IMG/VR virus record: IMGVR_UViG_3300036668_000246
Span: 1-54,454 of that record
Reading direction: 5' to 3' (one strand)
Length of the DNA stretch: 54,454 nt
Source of the DNA: a virus
The notes under the pieces: model-generated
Database searches by the model: none
Seen by the model: only the letters and a program-made list of their open reading frames with translations
Told to the model about the DNA's origin: nothing
Shown: piece by piece, positions 17,801 through 29,300 of the stretch
How the letters are laid out: every line of letters starts with the position of its first letter
Position numbering within the stretch: the first letter of the stretch is position 1
Made by a program: the position numbers and the translations under genes

Positions 17801-19617
17801 GCGTACTTCACTCCCCAATTCTCTAGAGGCCCTTCAACGTCAGCAGTTAGCGGTACAGCCCAACCTTCTGTTGTAGTCATGCACTCTTTCACTATTCTCT
17901 TAATCTCTTCTGCGTCTTTTCTAGGCGCATTTAGGACAATCTCGTCATGAACTGGGACAATTAGCAAGTCAGTTAGGTCAGCTTGGTCTAGTTTTACGAG
18001 ATTTGATTTAAAAATCTCGGCCGCTCCTCCCTGAATTAGGTAGTTAACCAATGTGTACACACGATCATCATCACAAGGGAGGCGCCTACCGGTCCAGGTG
18101 TTGACATAACCGGTACCTTCTGCTTCTAGTCTTTGGAGGCCTCTAGCCTCTACAGCCTTTTGGAACCCCTGCATACCCGGGAATCTAGTATCAAAGCTGT
18201 CTGATACCGCACGCATCTGATCTTCAGCTACGCCGGCAGTTAGTGCTTGCTTAGCTATACCAGCACCGTATAGCCGTCCATAGACAACTCCCTTAATTAG
18301 GGCACGTCGTTTATCAGACTTCTCCATAGTTGGATCTTGGTATATCTCACGGCCAATCTCGGTAAACGGGTCAGAGCCAGTGGCATCTGCCCGCAAAAAG
18401 AGTTGAATCAGGTTTGGATCCTGGGACAGAGTAGCAAACATACGGAACTCCACCTGGTCAAGGTCCGAAGTAATAATTACGTGGTCATCATCTTTTGGCA
18501 AAAATGCGCGGCGAACGGTGTCATCACCCTTTGGGAGAGTCTGCAGAGCTGGATTCTGAATTGACATGCGACCAGTACGAGCGCCCATGGTATTAATTGA
18601 TGGATGAACATACCCATCTACATTTTCATTGATAAAGTTGGAAAAGTAGGTATTAGCAACTTTAAGAGCTTTGCGGTACTTAAGTGTTGTATCTGCCAGC
18701 TGCTGGACTTCCAGGCTACCGTCACGAACTAACATCTTAAGTTGATCAGCATTTGCAGACCTCTGTCCAGTCTCTGTAAACTCTGTTATTACTGCCCCCA
18801 TGCTCTCAAACACTTTTACTAATTGTTGGTTACTGCCAATTGATATCCCATAACGGGACTTACCCCAATCGCGAACCTGATCTGTATACGAGATCAGCTC
18901 GTCGTACTTTTTCTGAGAGTAGTTAAGGTCTAATCGCGCACCATTCAATTCCATTGTTGTGGCTATGCGTCTAGTATTCATCTCTAATTCGTACGCCATA
19001 CTATACGGCTTGCCCGGAGCAGTCTTTTCCCAGAATTTTTCAAATAGTCTCATAGTTAATACTGGATCAAGCGCGCCATACTGCCAGTATGGGTCAAACT
19101 TAATCGGAACAGTGCCCCAAGTCCAGCCGTTATCGGACATACCGTAGTCTAATACCGACTGGGCAGCAGCAGCTTGTGGGTCTATGTACTGGGACGTAAG
19201 CCTCTTCAGCGCCCCGGACCCAAGCGGATCTATGAGCTTAGCCATAATCATTGTGTCGTGAGAGCGATACCACGGCATCTTCCAAGCCGAGTGTTGGTCA
19301 AACCATTTGGCCTCAAAGGCAATATTATGGCAGACTAAGGGGCCTTCAAATCTATCCATTGCCTCATAGAAGACACCCTTCCAGTCATCCCAAGGAATAG
19401 ACCAACCAGTCATACCGTCACCAACTTGGACTAGTCGCAGCTGGCCGTGCCAGGGGGAAAGTGCATCTTTACGAGGCTTACCTGGAAGTTCTCCGGTTTC
19501 GGTGTCGATCGCGATGGCTTCCAGCGGACGCCGCTCTCCCAACCAAGTTAGGAACTCTCTAGCTTTGTCAACTGTGTCTACCAAGTGGAGTTGTACTCCG
19601 TCTAGACCAGTTATCAT
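17797..19617 (-). CDS. polA: Family A DNA polymerase with 3'-5' exonuclease
   Basis: A 606-aa DNA polymerase I-type enzyme lacking a 5'-3' exonuclease domain, as usual for phages. Exonuclease: AIDTETGEL (Asp38, Glu40) and CHNIAFEAKWFD. Polymerase: TGRMSIQNPALQTLP, motif A SDLDQVEFRMFA, motif B region with KGVVYGRLYGAG, LIQGGAAEIFK, and motif C VPVHDEIVL. It should be the replicative polymerase working with the primase-helicase. Its TGA overlaps the resolvase ATG. Confidence 0.95.
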   Translation of the reverse strand: MITGLDGVQLHLVDTVDKAREFLTWLGERRPLEAIAIDTETGELPGKPRKDALSPWHGQLRLVQVGDGMTGWSIPWDDWKGVFYEAMDRFEGPLVCHNIAFEAKWFDQHSAWKMPWYRSHDTMIMAKLIDPLGSGALKRLTSQYIDPQAAAAQSVLDYGMSDNGWTWGTVPIKFDPYWQYGALDPVLTMRLFEKFWEKTAPGKPYSMAYELEMNTRRIATTMELNGARLDLNYSQKKYDELISYTDQVRDWGKSRYGISIGSNQQLVKVFESMGAVITEFTETGQRSANADQLKMLVRDGSLEVQQLADTTLKYRKALKVANTYFSNFINENVDGYVHPSINTMGARTGRMSIQNPALQTLPKGDDTVRRAFLPKDDDHVIITSDLDQVEFRMFATLSQDPNLIQLFLRADATGSDPFTEIGREIYQDPTMEKSDKRRALIKGVVYGRLYGAGIAKQALTAGVAEDQMRAVSDSFDTRFPGMQGFQKAVEARGLQRLEAEGTGYVNTWTGRRLPCDDDRVYTLVNYLIQGGAAEIFKSNLVKLDQADLTDLLIVPVHDEIVLNAPRKDAEEIKRIVKECMTTTEGWAVPLTADVEGPLENWGVKYA

Positions 19618-19630
19618 TTTAAATCTTTCG

Positions 19631-20101
19631 TTAAGGTATTATCTCAACATTATAGATCTCTGCAACGGCAAAGTCAACTGCTGCTGCATTTTTTAATAAT
19701 CTTTGCGCCACGACAGTTAGATATCTGGCACCATTGTCGTCGTATTTATAGAGAGCATCTAGTACTGCGTCTGGTTTATCACTCACTTGAGACCAATATC
19801 TATATTTCTCTGGAAATATTAAATCAAGACTATCATCGGGAGCACAATCGTCGCAAGGCACTGAGCTCTCAATTAAACTTGAAGAAGGCTTCTCCTCAAG
19901 TTTATACCGAGACACTAGACGACAGGCTGCCCCGTGAAAAATAAGGGAGACACCGATGCGATATAGAACATATGAACCAGATTCTGTTTTATATAGCTCA
20001 AATTCAATCCAACGGTACGAGCCTCTACGTGCTGAAGTTGACTTAGCAATTAGGGAACCATTGAATTGCAGAGTGCGGTCCCCGTCCCTTACTGAATACA
20101 T
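19631..20101 (-). CDS. Hypothetical protein with CDDC motif
   Basis: A 156-aa protein of unknown function. The N-terminal half is beta-rich (RTLQFNGSLIAKSTSARRGSYRWIEFELYKT). A central PCDDCAPDD segment may bind metal, and the C-terminus is helical (YLTVVAQRLLKNAAAVDFAVAEIYN). It lies between the tail-tip gene (3 bases upstream) and the polymerase, at the junction of the structural and replication parts of the minus block. A role in either module is possible. Confidence 0.6.
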   Translation of the reverse strand: MYSVRDGDRTLQFNGSLIAKSTSARRGSYRWIEFELYKTESGSYVLYRIGVSLIFHGAACRLVSRYKLEEKPSSSLIESSVPCDDCAPDDSLDLIFPEKYRYWSQVSDKPDAVLDALYKYDDNGARYLTVVAQRLLKNAAAVDFAVAEIYNVEIIP

Positions 20102-20104
20102 AAA

Positions 20105-22945
20105 TTAAACGCCACCCTCCAGGTCTGACAATCTCTGTTCAAAAGATTTCAGTTGGCCTTCCTGCCTCTGAATTATTCTGTGAAGCCCTGCAATTATGGA
20201 GTTAAACTGAACTGCGTCTGGCTCGCCGTTTTCATCGTACAAGACAAATTTACTTAAGCCTAAATCATGTAGTTCTTCTGCGATATATCCATAAAGGAGA
20301 GGGGCTCTAAGGTCCCCATCTCTACTTACATCACCTGTGTACTTAAATTGACGTATGACTGCAGATGTCAAGAGATCTAAGTCGATATCAGCATCACTAA
20401 TCTGTTCCTTGTACTTCTTAGAGGAGCTCTGCTTTACTACAAGATTATTGCTTTGTATGCTCATCTGGGTTCCAGACCCGGTTGGTGCTGCGTAGCTGAA
20501 ACTACCTGCTACGTTAAGGTCACCAGTGGATCGGAATCCTGGTGCCTCTATCTGACCGTTAGCATTTTTTGTAATAATTGCGCCATTAAGATTTATATTA
20601 CTGTTTGCGCCATTAAGATTTATATTACCGACTATGTTGGCATCACCATCTACGTCAAGATCTGCTTCAATAGTGTATAGTTTGTTACCACCAACAGCAA
20701 ACCCATTATCACTGAGTGCGGCATAAGTGCCATTACCGCCCTCTATGACTGCCCCGTTACTCCAGATGTAAAACCTACCGCTACCTGGACCAGCTAAAAG
20801 TAGCGATGAGCCCCTGTCAGTGCCCGAACCTATGATTGTCCCGGTTAAGTCACCCGCAATGTCATAAAATGCTGCAACGCTACCCTGGATTTCTACGTGC
20901 TGGTTGCCGCTGTTAGGAGGGGGCGCAGTGGCCAGGGTGCTACCGGTTATGGCGGTACCGAATATAGTACCACCGGTTATGGTAGTACCGTTTATGGTTA
21001 CACCATTTATACTACTTGCATCAATGGTGCCACCGCTAATTCTATCCGCGCTAAAGGTTCCAGAAGTTATAGAGGTAGCTGATAAGTTAGTTACTGTTAT
21101 TAGATTGGCATTCAAGGTCCCACCATTGATAGTGTCAGCACTTAAAGTCCCTGTGGCTACCTTGTTACCATTTATTTGAGTAAGTAATGTGGAGTCTACA
21201 GTGCCAGTAGGACCTGACCCAATAGTGAGTCCAGATGCAATTGTAACCTGCCCCGTGTTGGCGTCTATAGAGAACTTAACGTCACTAGAACTTGCACCAT
21301 ATGCCACGAATAGATCTTTACTCATCTCAATTCTAGGATAAGTGGTGCCAGAACCTGTAGCAATTGTGTTAGCGCTAACTAGATAAGCAGTGAGCTCCCC
21401 CACCCCTATCTTTGAAGCGGTAATACTTCCTGCTACGATATCGTCGGTGCCTACTCTGCTGATCCTAATTGGGTTAGGTTGAGCAGATCCGGCAGTTCTA
21501 TTCCCAGCGTTGTCAACGGCCACTAGCTTAAAGTAATAATCAGTTTCGTAATCCATGTCTACATATCCGCCAGCTCCATCGGGATATCTGGAGACAGGGA
21601 TATAGTTGTCAGTTTTTGCAATCATCGACCCAATTCGCGTCGACGAGCTAGTGCTAAATCCATTTATAGGTGACACATGTACTTCAATAAACGCAAGAGA
21701 GGGGTTAGGGGGGCTTCCGCTATTGTCAATACCATTCCAAGTGACAGTAACTACCCCAAGGTCAGCAGACAGGATTGGAGCTGACGGAGGCAGTAAGGTG
21801 GAAGAGTAGACACCAGTGCTAGTTGTGTAGGTAGTAGGGACGGACCGATTTAAACTTGTATCTACTGCAACTACTTGTAGGTATACAGTTACGCCTGGTC
21901 TCAGATTGTCTAGGAAAAAACTTGTATCTGTGCTGACAATACCGGTTTTTATATTCCAGTCCCCACTGGGCGAATAGCGAAGCCACACATCATAGCCAGC
22001 CAGATCTGTCAACGGACTATCGTTAGCATTTGTAGTGGGTGCCTCCCACAGGAGTAGCATGCTTGCCTTAGGTTGACCTGCCTCATCGGCGTAATTGTCA
22101 GCCGTGTCTGACACGTTCACAACGGGTGAGGGAGCAATAGCGTCAGAAGTTATAGCGCTGGCAGGATTAAATACTGCCCATCGGATTCCATCCCAATAGT
22201 AGGTTGTGTCGGGGTTAGTACTAGTGTCAATCCAAGTGTCCCCAACATTTATGACTTCCTGTGCCACTGAGTATACGTATTGAGTAGCCAGAACAGTTTC
22301 TAATGCTATTGGGGACGCTATTTCCTGATCAAACTCATATGTAATGCTAGAAGAGGTGGGCGTACCTGATACTAAGTAGATACCGTCTAATCCTGGATAA
22401 AGACCGCCAAGTTCAATTGTGCTAATGATGTCCCCAACCTCAAAAGTGTGGGGCCCTGTAAAGTTTATCGTAGCTGTAGTAGTACTTGACTCTGTTGTGT
22501 CTACTAAAAACCTACTTAATAGGTCCTCTACACTTGTTGAAGGGACATCTAAATTTGGGCTGTACGTCACCGTGTACAGAGGGTCGGCTGACACCCTCTC
22601 GGTTACAACAAAAACACCCGACACAGCGTAAGGTGAGTTTAGGCCCGACACTTTTATGGATTTATCTTTGGATAGTCCATTATTTGTGTCAAAAGTAAGG
22701 ACCACTTCATCTATTCCTCCAGTAACTAGTTTAGATTTGTAAGTTGCACTCACTATTTTTTTAAAAGTTGATGGCGCTGACGTTGAGACAACAACAGAGG
22801 GAGTAGAGGTGCTCCCCGCTACGTAGAATGACTCTGTCGCAGCATACGAGGCGACTTTAGTCTGGCGCAATTCTGTTGATCGGATCCTGCTGTCCATACT
22901 AGAAAGTACGTTGGTTATATTTTTTGGTCTTCTTCTAATTGTCAT
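20105..22945 (-). CDS. Tail fibre/tip protein with Fn3 and S74 chaperone domains
   Basis: A 946-aa tail protein. Residues about 270-500 contain fibronectin type III-like modules (SMLLLWEAP, YDVWLRYSP, VTVYLQVVAVD). Then come beta-helical repeats (GTFSADRISGGTIDASSINGVTINGTT). The last 106 residues, from 841, match a peptidase S74 intramolecular chaperone: SSKKYKEQI with the cleavage serine, YGYIAEEL, and a C-terminal coiled coil. This chaperone trimerises fibres and then cuts itself off. Start overlaps the hub-protein stop as TAATG. Confidence 0.88.
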   Translation of the reverse strand: MTIRRRPKNITNVLSSMDSRIRSTELRQTKVASYAATESFYVAGSTSTPSVVVSTSAPSTFKKIVSATYKSKLVTGGIDEVVLTFDTNNGLSKDKSIKVSGLNSPYAVSGVFVVTERVSADPLYTVTYSPNLDVPSTSVEDLLSRFLVDTTESSTTTATINFTGPHTFEVGDIISTIELGGLYPGLDGIYLVSGTPTSSSITYEFDQEIASPIALETVLATQYVYSVAQEVINVGDTWIDTSTNPDTTYYWDGIRWAVFNPASAITSDAIAPSPVVNVSDTADNYADEAGQPKASMLLLWEAPTTNANDSPLTDLAGYDVWLRYSPSGDWNIKTGIVSTDTSFFLDNLRPGVTVYLQVVAVDTSLNRSVPTTYTTSTGVYSSTLLPPSAPILSADLGVVTVTWNGIDNSGSPPNPSLAFIEVHVSPINGFSTSSSTRIGSMIAKTDNYIPVSRYPDGAGGYVDMDYETDYYFKLVAVDNAGNRTAGSAQPNPIRISRVGTDDIVAGSITASKIGVGELTAYLVSANTIATGSGTTYPRIEMSKDLFVAYGASSSDVKFSIDANTGQVTIASGLTIGSGPTGTVDSTLLTQINGNKVATGTLSADTINGGTLNANLITVTNLSATSITSGTFSADRISGGTIDASSINGVTINGTTITGGTIFGTAITGSTLATAPPPNSGNQHVEIQGSVAAFYDIAGDLTGTIIGSGTDRGSSLLLAGPGSGRFYIWSNGAVIEGGNGTYAALSDNGFAVGGNKLYTIEADLDVDGDANIVGNINLNGANSNINLNGAIITKNANGQIEAPGFRSTGDLNVAGSFSYAAPTGSGTQMSIQSNNLVVKQSSSKKYKEQISDADIDLDLLTSAVIRQFKYTGDVSRDGDLRAPLLYGYIAEELHDLGLSKFVLYDENGEPDAVQFNSIIAGLHRIIQRQEGQLKSFEQRLSDLEGGV

Positions 22946-25116
22946 TATGAGCGCACGCCACCAATCTTTTGTATTGAGCCATCTGAAATAAGGGTTAAGG
23001 AGACTTCTTCTGGAAGCGATGATGCGTCCGGGACGCTAACATCAAATTCTAAGATCTTGCGAATAAGTACGCCATTACTGCTTGGCTCCAGCGGGCTAGC
23101 AAGTCGCAATTTTATAAATTCGTCTTCAATAATTACTGAACACCAGTCCCCAGGCGAGAATGTCCCCACACTCGGTAGAGCCGAGCCATTTATAGACATT
23201 TGAAAGTTAGAAATTGGTGGTTTAGCATCATTTAAAAACTGCTGGGCATATATAAAAAGAGTTCCCTCGTCGCTGACATTGTCTACTTTCTCTACTTGAT
23301 CAAGTAGTGGCCATCCATCAGCTAGGTAACTTAGACTTGACTCAGCGGCGTATGGCAAGCTTGCCTCAGAGAATCCGGTGTCGTCGACACCTTGAACCCA
23401 GAATCTAGTGGCAGCATCTTCAGCTGTCTCATCTAATTGCACATCTAATATGTTGCCGGGATGCTCAAATACAAGTTGGTCTGCACCATAAGCTGCTGGA
23501 GGGGCTGTAGTACCGTCGGGAATTACACCTATATCTCCAGTGTATACCCAGGCTACGCCATTCCAAACATATAGTAGTCCGTTGGAGTTCACTATCCTGG
23601 AATCATTCACTGAATTGCCTGAGGATGGTAACTCTATATAGTAATCAACAGCATTTAAGCTATTTAGAAGGGATGTTAGGTATGCCCGTAAAGTCGGAGG
23701 AATTAGCGGCAAGAACATGAAAGTTTTTTTAAAAGTTTTAATTGCATTATCGTAAGTGCAGTCAATCCTGTACTCAAAGCCGTTAATCACGTTGGAATAC
23801 TCAGAGAGTATATCTCCCACATAAAGTAGTTCCGATCCTCTGAACAGTGGATTAACACGGGGGTCTTGTGCACTAAGATCTTGCGTAGAGTAGTCTATGT
23901 CAAGCCCAGAGTTTCCAGTAAACTCCCCATATGTGGAGAATTTTGCAGAGGGTGCTACTACCACAGTTCCACCGCCAGTTGGGCTAAATCTAATATTGGT
24001 AGATGACAGGGTTACATAGCTAAAAGTTAGGGTTGTAGGGACAGAAGATATAACGTAGAGGCCGTTTAGCGTGCCATTTACTCCACTAACTGTGACAATG
24101 TTGTTAGCCTCAAAACCGTGCGGTGTGGTAGTAGTAAGAGTGGCTAGTCCGCTCACTCGCTGCGCGTGGCTTACTGAAGCCTGTATCGGGCTTATAGCCG
24201 TATTGGTTATATTAGACCCGGTATTTTCGTAACTAAAGCTATTTACAGTTGCGGCAGTTACTACGTACCTCCCGTTAAAGTTAGGGTCCAATGCAATATC
24301 AGACATTGAGATCCGCTGACCCAGGACTAACCCATGAGCGGCATCTAACACTATAGTTGCCACATTAGACGACCTGCCTACTGACAGGATTGTTTGAAAA
24401 AACTCGGCGGATGGCTCTATTTCAGAATTGGAGAACGAAAAGTCAAAGAAGTCAACCTTCAGGCTTTCTAGTAAGTCTCTTGCGTACTCATAGGTATCTT
24501 GGCGGACGGTCACGGTCGATGCACCGTCAACTCGATCTGTAGAGGACAGGTTTACGCCATTTTTCTTTTTAAAGTAAAAGGTATCGTTAGTTGGTGCGGG
24601 CGATGCTACTACGTAGTAGTATCCGTCAAGATCTCTGTTCGTATCTAGGCCCCATGTTAGGTAGACTGGCATACCGGCTAGAAAGTCGAAACTCCCGTAA
24701 GGAAGTACCGACTTGCCGACCCCCGCAGTAATTGAAAGTTCAGTCTCATATGAGTTGCTCCAAGTTTTCCAGGCCACTCTTTTATGTAAATAGCTCGTAA
24801 ACTCAGAACCTTCTACAGAAAGAACCCTGTCTTTGACATTATAAGATCTAGTCCATATGATCCCTCCCCATACGCAGACCCCATTACGGGTCACGTAGAG
24901 GGAAGTCTTCCCGGGCAGCGTGTTGTCGTAGAGCCCTAAACCAGAAGTATCTTCTATTACAGGTATATCACCCGAAAAGCTACCAGCTTCGCGAAGAGAT
25001 CTGCTGTAGGACACATTTGAAAAAGGGATTTCTGCTAAAAAATCGTTAGAGACCAAGTCATGCACAAAGTATCGATACTGAACGTCTATACTTTGACGCA
25101 AAATTGTCTCTACCAT
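22945..25116 (-). CDS. Tail-tip hub (Gp37-like / Tal-type) protein
   Basis: A 723-aa minor tail protein. The N-terminal FLAEIPFSNVSYSRSLREAGSFSGDIP and GVCVWGGIIWTRSYN are typical of siphovirus baseplate-hub proteins of the ReqiPepy6 Gp37-like type found in actinophages. The middle carries inserted beta modules (GHGLVLG-type and VSGVNGTLNGLYVIS) and ends with YLADGWPLLDQVEKV and a carbohydrate/adaptor-like tail. It lies between the Dit-like gene and the S74 fibre gene, the usual order for tail tips. Confidence 0.8.
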   Translation of the reverse strand: MVETILRQSIDVQYRYFVHDLVSNDFLAEIPFSNVSYSRSLREAGSFSGDIPVIEDTSGLGLYDNTLPGKTSLYVTRNGVCVWGGIIWTRSYNVKDRVLSVEGSEFTSYLHKRVAWKTWSNSYETELSITAGVGKSVLPYGSFDFLAGMPVYLTWGLDTNRDLDGYYYVVASPAPTNDTFYFKKKNGVNLSSTDRVDGASTVTVRQDTYEYARDLLESLKVDFFDFSFSNSEIEPSAEFFQTILSVGRSSNVATIVLDAAHGLVLGQRISMSDIALDPNFNGRYVVTAATVNSFSYENTGSNITNTAISPIQASVSHAQRVSGLATLTTTTPHGFEANNIVTVSGVNGTLNGLYVISSVPTTLTFSYVTLSSTNIRFSPTGGGTVVVAPSAKFSTYGEFTGNSGLDIDYSTQDLSAQDPRVNPLFRGSELLYVGDILSEYSNVINGFEYRIDCTYDNAIKTFKKTFMFLPLIPPTLRAYLTSLLNSLNAVDYYIELPSSGNSVNDSRIVNSNGLLYVWNGVAWVYTGDIGVIPDGTTAPPAAYGADQLVFEHPGNILDVQLDETAEDAATRFWVQGVDDTGFSEASLPYAAESSLSYLADGWPLLDQVEKVDNVSDEGTLFIYAQQFLNDAKPPISNFQMSINGSALPSVGTFSPGDWCSVIIEDEFIKLRLASPLEPSSNGVLIRKILEFDVSVPDASSLPEEVSLTLISDGSIQKIGGVRS

Positions 25117-25155
25117 GTCTTTACCTTTGTCTTTTTGTTAGTCTAAGTCTAGCAG

Positions 25156-26373
25156 CTAGCCGATCCAGCCAGACTTGTACAGCACTGTCAAGCTTGCTAG
25201 CCCATCGGGGTCTGTGAATTCAATGTAGGTTTTTTCAGGAGATTCCAAAAGGTATGCCCAGTCGAGTAAGGTTTCAGTTCTAGACCTACCGCTCGTTACG
25301 ATGTCGGATCCCGAAGTAGAGATCGAGACTTCTCGAGAATAGGTGTCTATATCTAAGGTCTCCGTAGCTGCAATCGGGGCAACTATGGTTATGGTCCCAT
25401 AAATTACACCAGCTGAGCTAGAGACATATATAACTGCAGGAGAACTTGGAGAGGCTGAAGCTACTCCCCCTTCTATCCTAAAGATGGCAGGAACCGGTAT
25501 GTTACCTATATTCTCCACCTCTACCCTTGAGGCCGGGAATTGCGCCCCAGCTGGGATAGTGACCGAGTTGTAGGTGTAGAAGCTATCGTCTACCCACTCG
25601 TACTTTATTGGGTCTCCGGCCTTAAGGTCTATAGAAAAATCAATCCTACCCCTAGCATTTACGCTAGTAATTTCTGGTCTTCCGCTTAGTCTAACAAAAG
25701 AAGCTTTCGATGGCGATTCATCTACTTTTAACCATGTGCCTTTAGAGACCAGATTTGTTGCCTGTATTAGCTTATTCCTGGCTGCAGGAGTGTCCTTAGG
25801 ATTTTGAACAAGTATTGAACCTGAGAGTGTTATCTCCCTTGCAGTGTATCTACCTTTGGAGTCATACGAGCCGTCGCCCCATCCGCGGGGGAGGTCTGGT
25901 ATCTCAACGTCCGGCTGTTGCCACCATCCATCGATGTCACTGCAGATCCAAATCACCGGGTCAATATACCCGTTCTCATCGGTTGGGTCTTCTATAAAGT
26001 TTAACTTTAAATCTCCAAGACTTATCCCTGCTTGTAGCTTTAGTCCAGTTAAGTAGGGAGTTGGCAATCTAGTTAGTGAGCCATTTACTAGCCTGGTTTC
26101 GGCAGCTTGCAGGTCTGCAGATGGCGCGTCTTCGTGGTACGTACGCGCTCTCCCCCAATGGGCATAGATCACTACATTTTCCGTAGGTGTGTACGGAAGT
26201 AGAACTCGGGTGCCGCCCGTCTGTGCTGTAAACCAGCCCAGTAACTCAAAATCATATCGTACGGATGCCAAATTGTGGCCACCCGGTACGGGAGAATACG
26301 ACTCTCCTTGGACTACATCCACGCTTGTAATTGCGCTGCCACCCTGAGAATCAAACGTAATTGTATAGGCCAC
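25156..26373 (-). CDS. Distal tail (Dit-like) protein with InlB repeat
   Basis: A 405-aa tail protein. Residues about 3-74 are a Listeria-Bacteroides/InlB-type repeat (YTITFDSQGGSA, then LLGWFTAQTGGTRV, then VVIYAHWG). The rest is Dit-like: GRYTAREITLSGSILV, ARNKLIQATNLVSKGTWLKV and RPEITSVNARGRIDFSIDLKAGDPIKY are typical of siphovirus tail-hub ring proteins. The added N-terminal repeat would decorate the tail tip and may bind the host. Its start overlaps the tape-measure stop as TAATG. Confidence 0.75.
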   Translation of the reverse strand: MAYTITFDSQGGSAITSVDVVQGESYSPVPGGHNLASVRYDFELLGWFTAQTGGTRVLLPYTPTENVVIYAHWGRARTYHEDAPSADLQAAETRLVNGSLTRLPTPYLTGLKLQAGISLGDLKLNFIEDPTDENGYIDPVIWICSDIDGWWQQPDVEIPDLPRGWGDGSYDSKGRYTAREITLSGSILVQNPKDTPAARNKLIQATNLVSKGTWLKVDESPSKASFVRLSGRPEITSVNARGRIDFSIDLKAGDPIKYEWVDDSFYTYNSVTIPAGAQFPASRVEVENIGNIPVPAIFRIEGGVASASPSSPAVIYVSSSAGVIYGTITIVAPIAATETLDIDTYSREVSISTSGSDIVTSGRSRTETLLDWAYLLESPEKTYIEFTDPDGLASLTVLYKSGWIG

Positions 26374-29300
26374 TAGAACCCACCTCGCCTCATCTGGAAT
26401 GCAAGTTTGCGGGAAACCATATTAGCTAACGCTTTCTCATCCATACCTTGAGATGGATTTACAATAATTTGGACAGTAGAGCCAGTACCTGCAGACTTAT
26501 TAGAGTTTATAGCCTCCAGTAGGCTCCTATTCTGAGCAGTTGCTCTAGCGTTGACTACAAATTCTCCATTTGATAGCATCGCAGGTATGGAGTCAGATCT
26601 AGCAGTCCCTGCACCAGACAAAAAGCCGCCGGAGGCAAAACCAGCTAGTCCGCCATTTTTAAATGCAGAAATGTATCCACCGTCTTTGTTGCCGCGGGTA
26701 ACGCCGACGCCTTTAAAGGACCTCATGTCAAACTCGGGAATAGTGAGCCTGAAGTCCTTCAATCCGGCTTCTATACTGGTCTTGAGCGCATTTGCGCCGT
26801 CTGTACCAGACTTGGAAAGACTCTTTACCAAGCTCGCTCTTTGCCCCTCCGTGCCCTCTACCAAACTTTTAACTAGGTCCGCTCCAGCTTCACCCATATT
26901 TTCTACTTGTTTATAGACCTCTTCCGGCAGCTGCGTGACAAGTATAGCTAGGTTGTCCTTCCAGTTCTGCTGTGCAACGACTTGTTCAGCAAGGCCTTCT
27001 AGATAGAAGTCTAGGTTAAATTTTTGATCGTTATAGTAGTCTTCCCAGTTATCGGTGGCGTCTTCAGTGTCGTCTGCCTGCGCCTGCGCCCAGATCTTTA
27101 GGTCTGCCTTGTTCTGGTTTAGGCCTTCTCTGTAGTCAATAAAGTCATCAAGTAGTCCTTGAATTCTTATTTTCTCGGCTCTAGCAAGCTCGCCCGCGGC
27201 TGCGGCTGCTTCGGAGGCTTCTACTTTATGACGCCTAATCGCTGTCTCGCCTTCACCTATTGCAAGATTAGCAAGTTTCTGCATGTCAATTTGACCGTCA
27301 GTGGTGTGAACGTTAATTTTTAATTGATCAGCTTGCTCAATTAGTGAAGTTTTGTACTCATCCATCTCATTTAGAGCAGTTACAATTTCTTCATTAGAGA
27401 ATCCAACTTCTGCGGTAAAACTTTTAAACTGCTCTTGCGCCTTAGGTAGATCAGTCACTGCAACGTTGGATAGAGCGCGTCCCATTGCTCCAAAAGAATC
27501 AGCGATGGCTGTAGTTTTAAAGGTAGAGTAAGTGTAATCATCTTGCGCTAAAGATAGTCGGCTCATGCTATCTTTCATTGAGTCTAAGCTTTTTATTGAA
27601 TTCGCGTAATATCCTGAATTTGCCTTAGTTGCTTCACCCCAAATATCGGATGCAGACTTTGCCTCTTCAAATCCCTCGGCAATTCCCTTGGTAGCTTTCT
27701 CCATCCGAGCACCTTTAACTGCGACCACTGCAGTGACTCCAATCAATACTGCAGCTATTATCGCAATAATAGGCGCTAGAGGCGCCATGGCAGCCACGAC
27801 TGATGCACCAACCGCTTTTGCTGTACCTCCGGTTGCAACCAAGGCCGCAGTGGCGCCGCCGGCAGCTGGAACGACTAGCCCTAGTTGGACAACAAGTCTA
27901 GTTATAAACCCCACACCAATTGTTCCAATGTTAGTCAATACAATGAACATAAGACCGAGCGCACTTGAGACTGCCACTATCTGACCTACAAAACTATCAA
28001 ATATTGGTTTTAGGGCTATCATCATTTGGTCTATACCCTCTAGGAAAAAGTTCAAAGTTTCAAAGAAAGTAGTAGGGACCGAGGAATCAGCAAGTGAAGC
28101 CACGATGCTGGTAAGAGTTTGGAGAACATCTGCAAGAGCAGGGCCCGTTTCTACTGCAGCTTGGACCAACTGTTGGAACTGGAAGCTACCGGAATCTAGA
28201 ATTCTCCAGAATTCGCCAACGGCAGGGTTTGCGCCAAGTCTTAGTATCGTCTCAAAGGCTCCGCCTATGGCATTACCCATATCTATAAAGTTCTGGGCAG
28301 CCCCTTGGAAGTACGATTCTAGGAAGATTGCATCAGCATCTTCCCACGCTTGAGTGACCTCTTCCAGCCAGTCCAAGATCATGTAGCCACCACTACCTGG
28401 TACAAAATTAGCTGCAACTATTGCCCCAAGTGATCCAAATATGTTGCTAAAAATAGAACCAAATTTGGCAGCATTATCGCCAACTTGGTTAAAGAACTCC
28501 TCAAGTTCTCCGTTTGCTTGCTGAGTATCTAAAAATGAGGCCCAAGCGTTAGTTTTATCCTCGAGGTATTCGATAAATCTTCGAGTCAGTGGGTCAGCAG
28601 CGATTAGTGATGAAAGCAGGCCGGAGAACAAGTTGCCAAAGATAGTCCCAAAGCTAGGAATGTCTCTAGCCATATTTCTAAGCACAGTATCTAGATCTTC
28701 TAAGTCATCAGTAGCTAGGAACACATCGTTAAAATTACCAAAAGCCTCACCGGATGCGGCTCCTATGTCATAGAATCTTTCCTCTAATACTGTAAATAGT
28801 CCAGAATTAATCAGCCTAGAGAGCTGCTCTTCCAGAATAGGCAAAAACCCATTGGCGGCAGACTCTCTAAGGTCATCTTGGAGAGGAGATATGAAAGTTA
28901 AGAATTCAGCAAAGGACCTCTGGGAGTCAGTGAGACCCGCGAAAGGGTCTTTAATGCCCGCGCCCATACCCTGTACGCCCTTGTTAACCTGGTTGTTGAG
29001 GTCTTCTCTATTAGAGATTGCCCTTCTATATGCAAGTTCTGCTTCGGTAAAGGCCTGCTGTGCCTCTCTTCTTGCCCTAGAGTTTGGAGCAAGGTCAGCA
29101 GTCCTAAGCAGGGCCTCCCTGGCCTTCTCTAAATCTAGTGCCGCACTGCCCTCTGTAAGGGCCGCCTCTTCTGCAGCAAATTTAAGATCTTTATAAGACT
29201 TAGCCAAATCATCTACTGACCCGCCTAATGCTGTTGTAGGGTCAGTAGCATCTGCTACTGCTGCCCCCACTCCGTTTAGTGCGAATTTAGCAACCCCCGT

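Noticed and set aside
28852-29196. Plus-strand frame opposite the tape measure
   Set aside because: Shadow of the strongly supported tape-measure gene.
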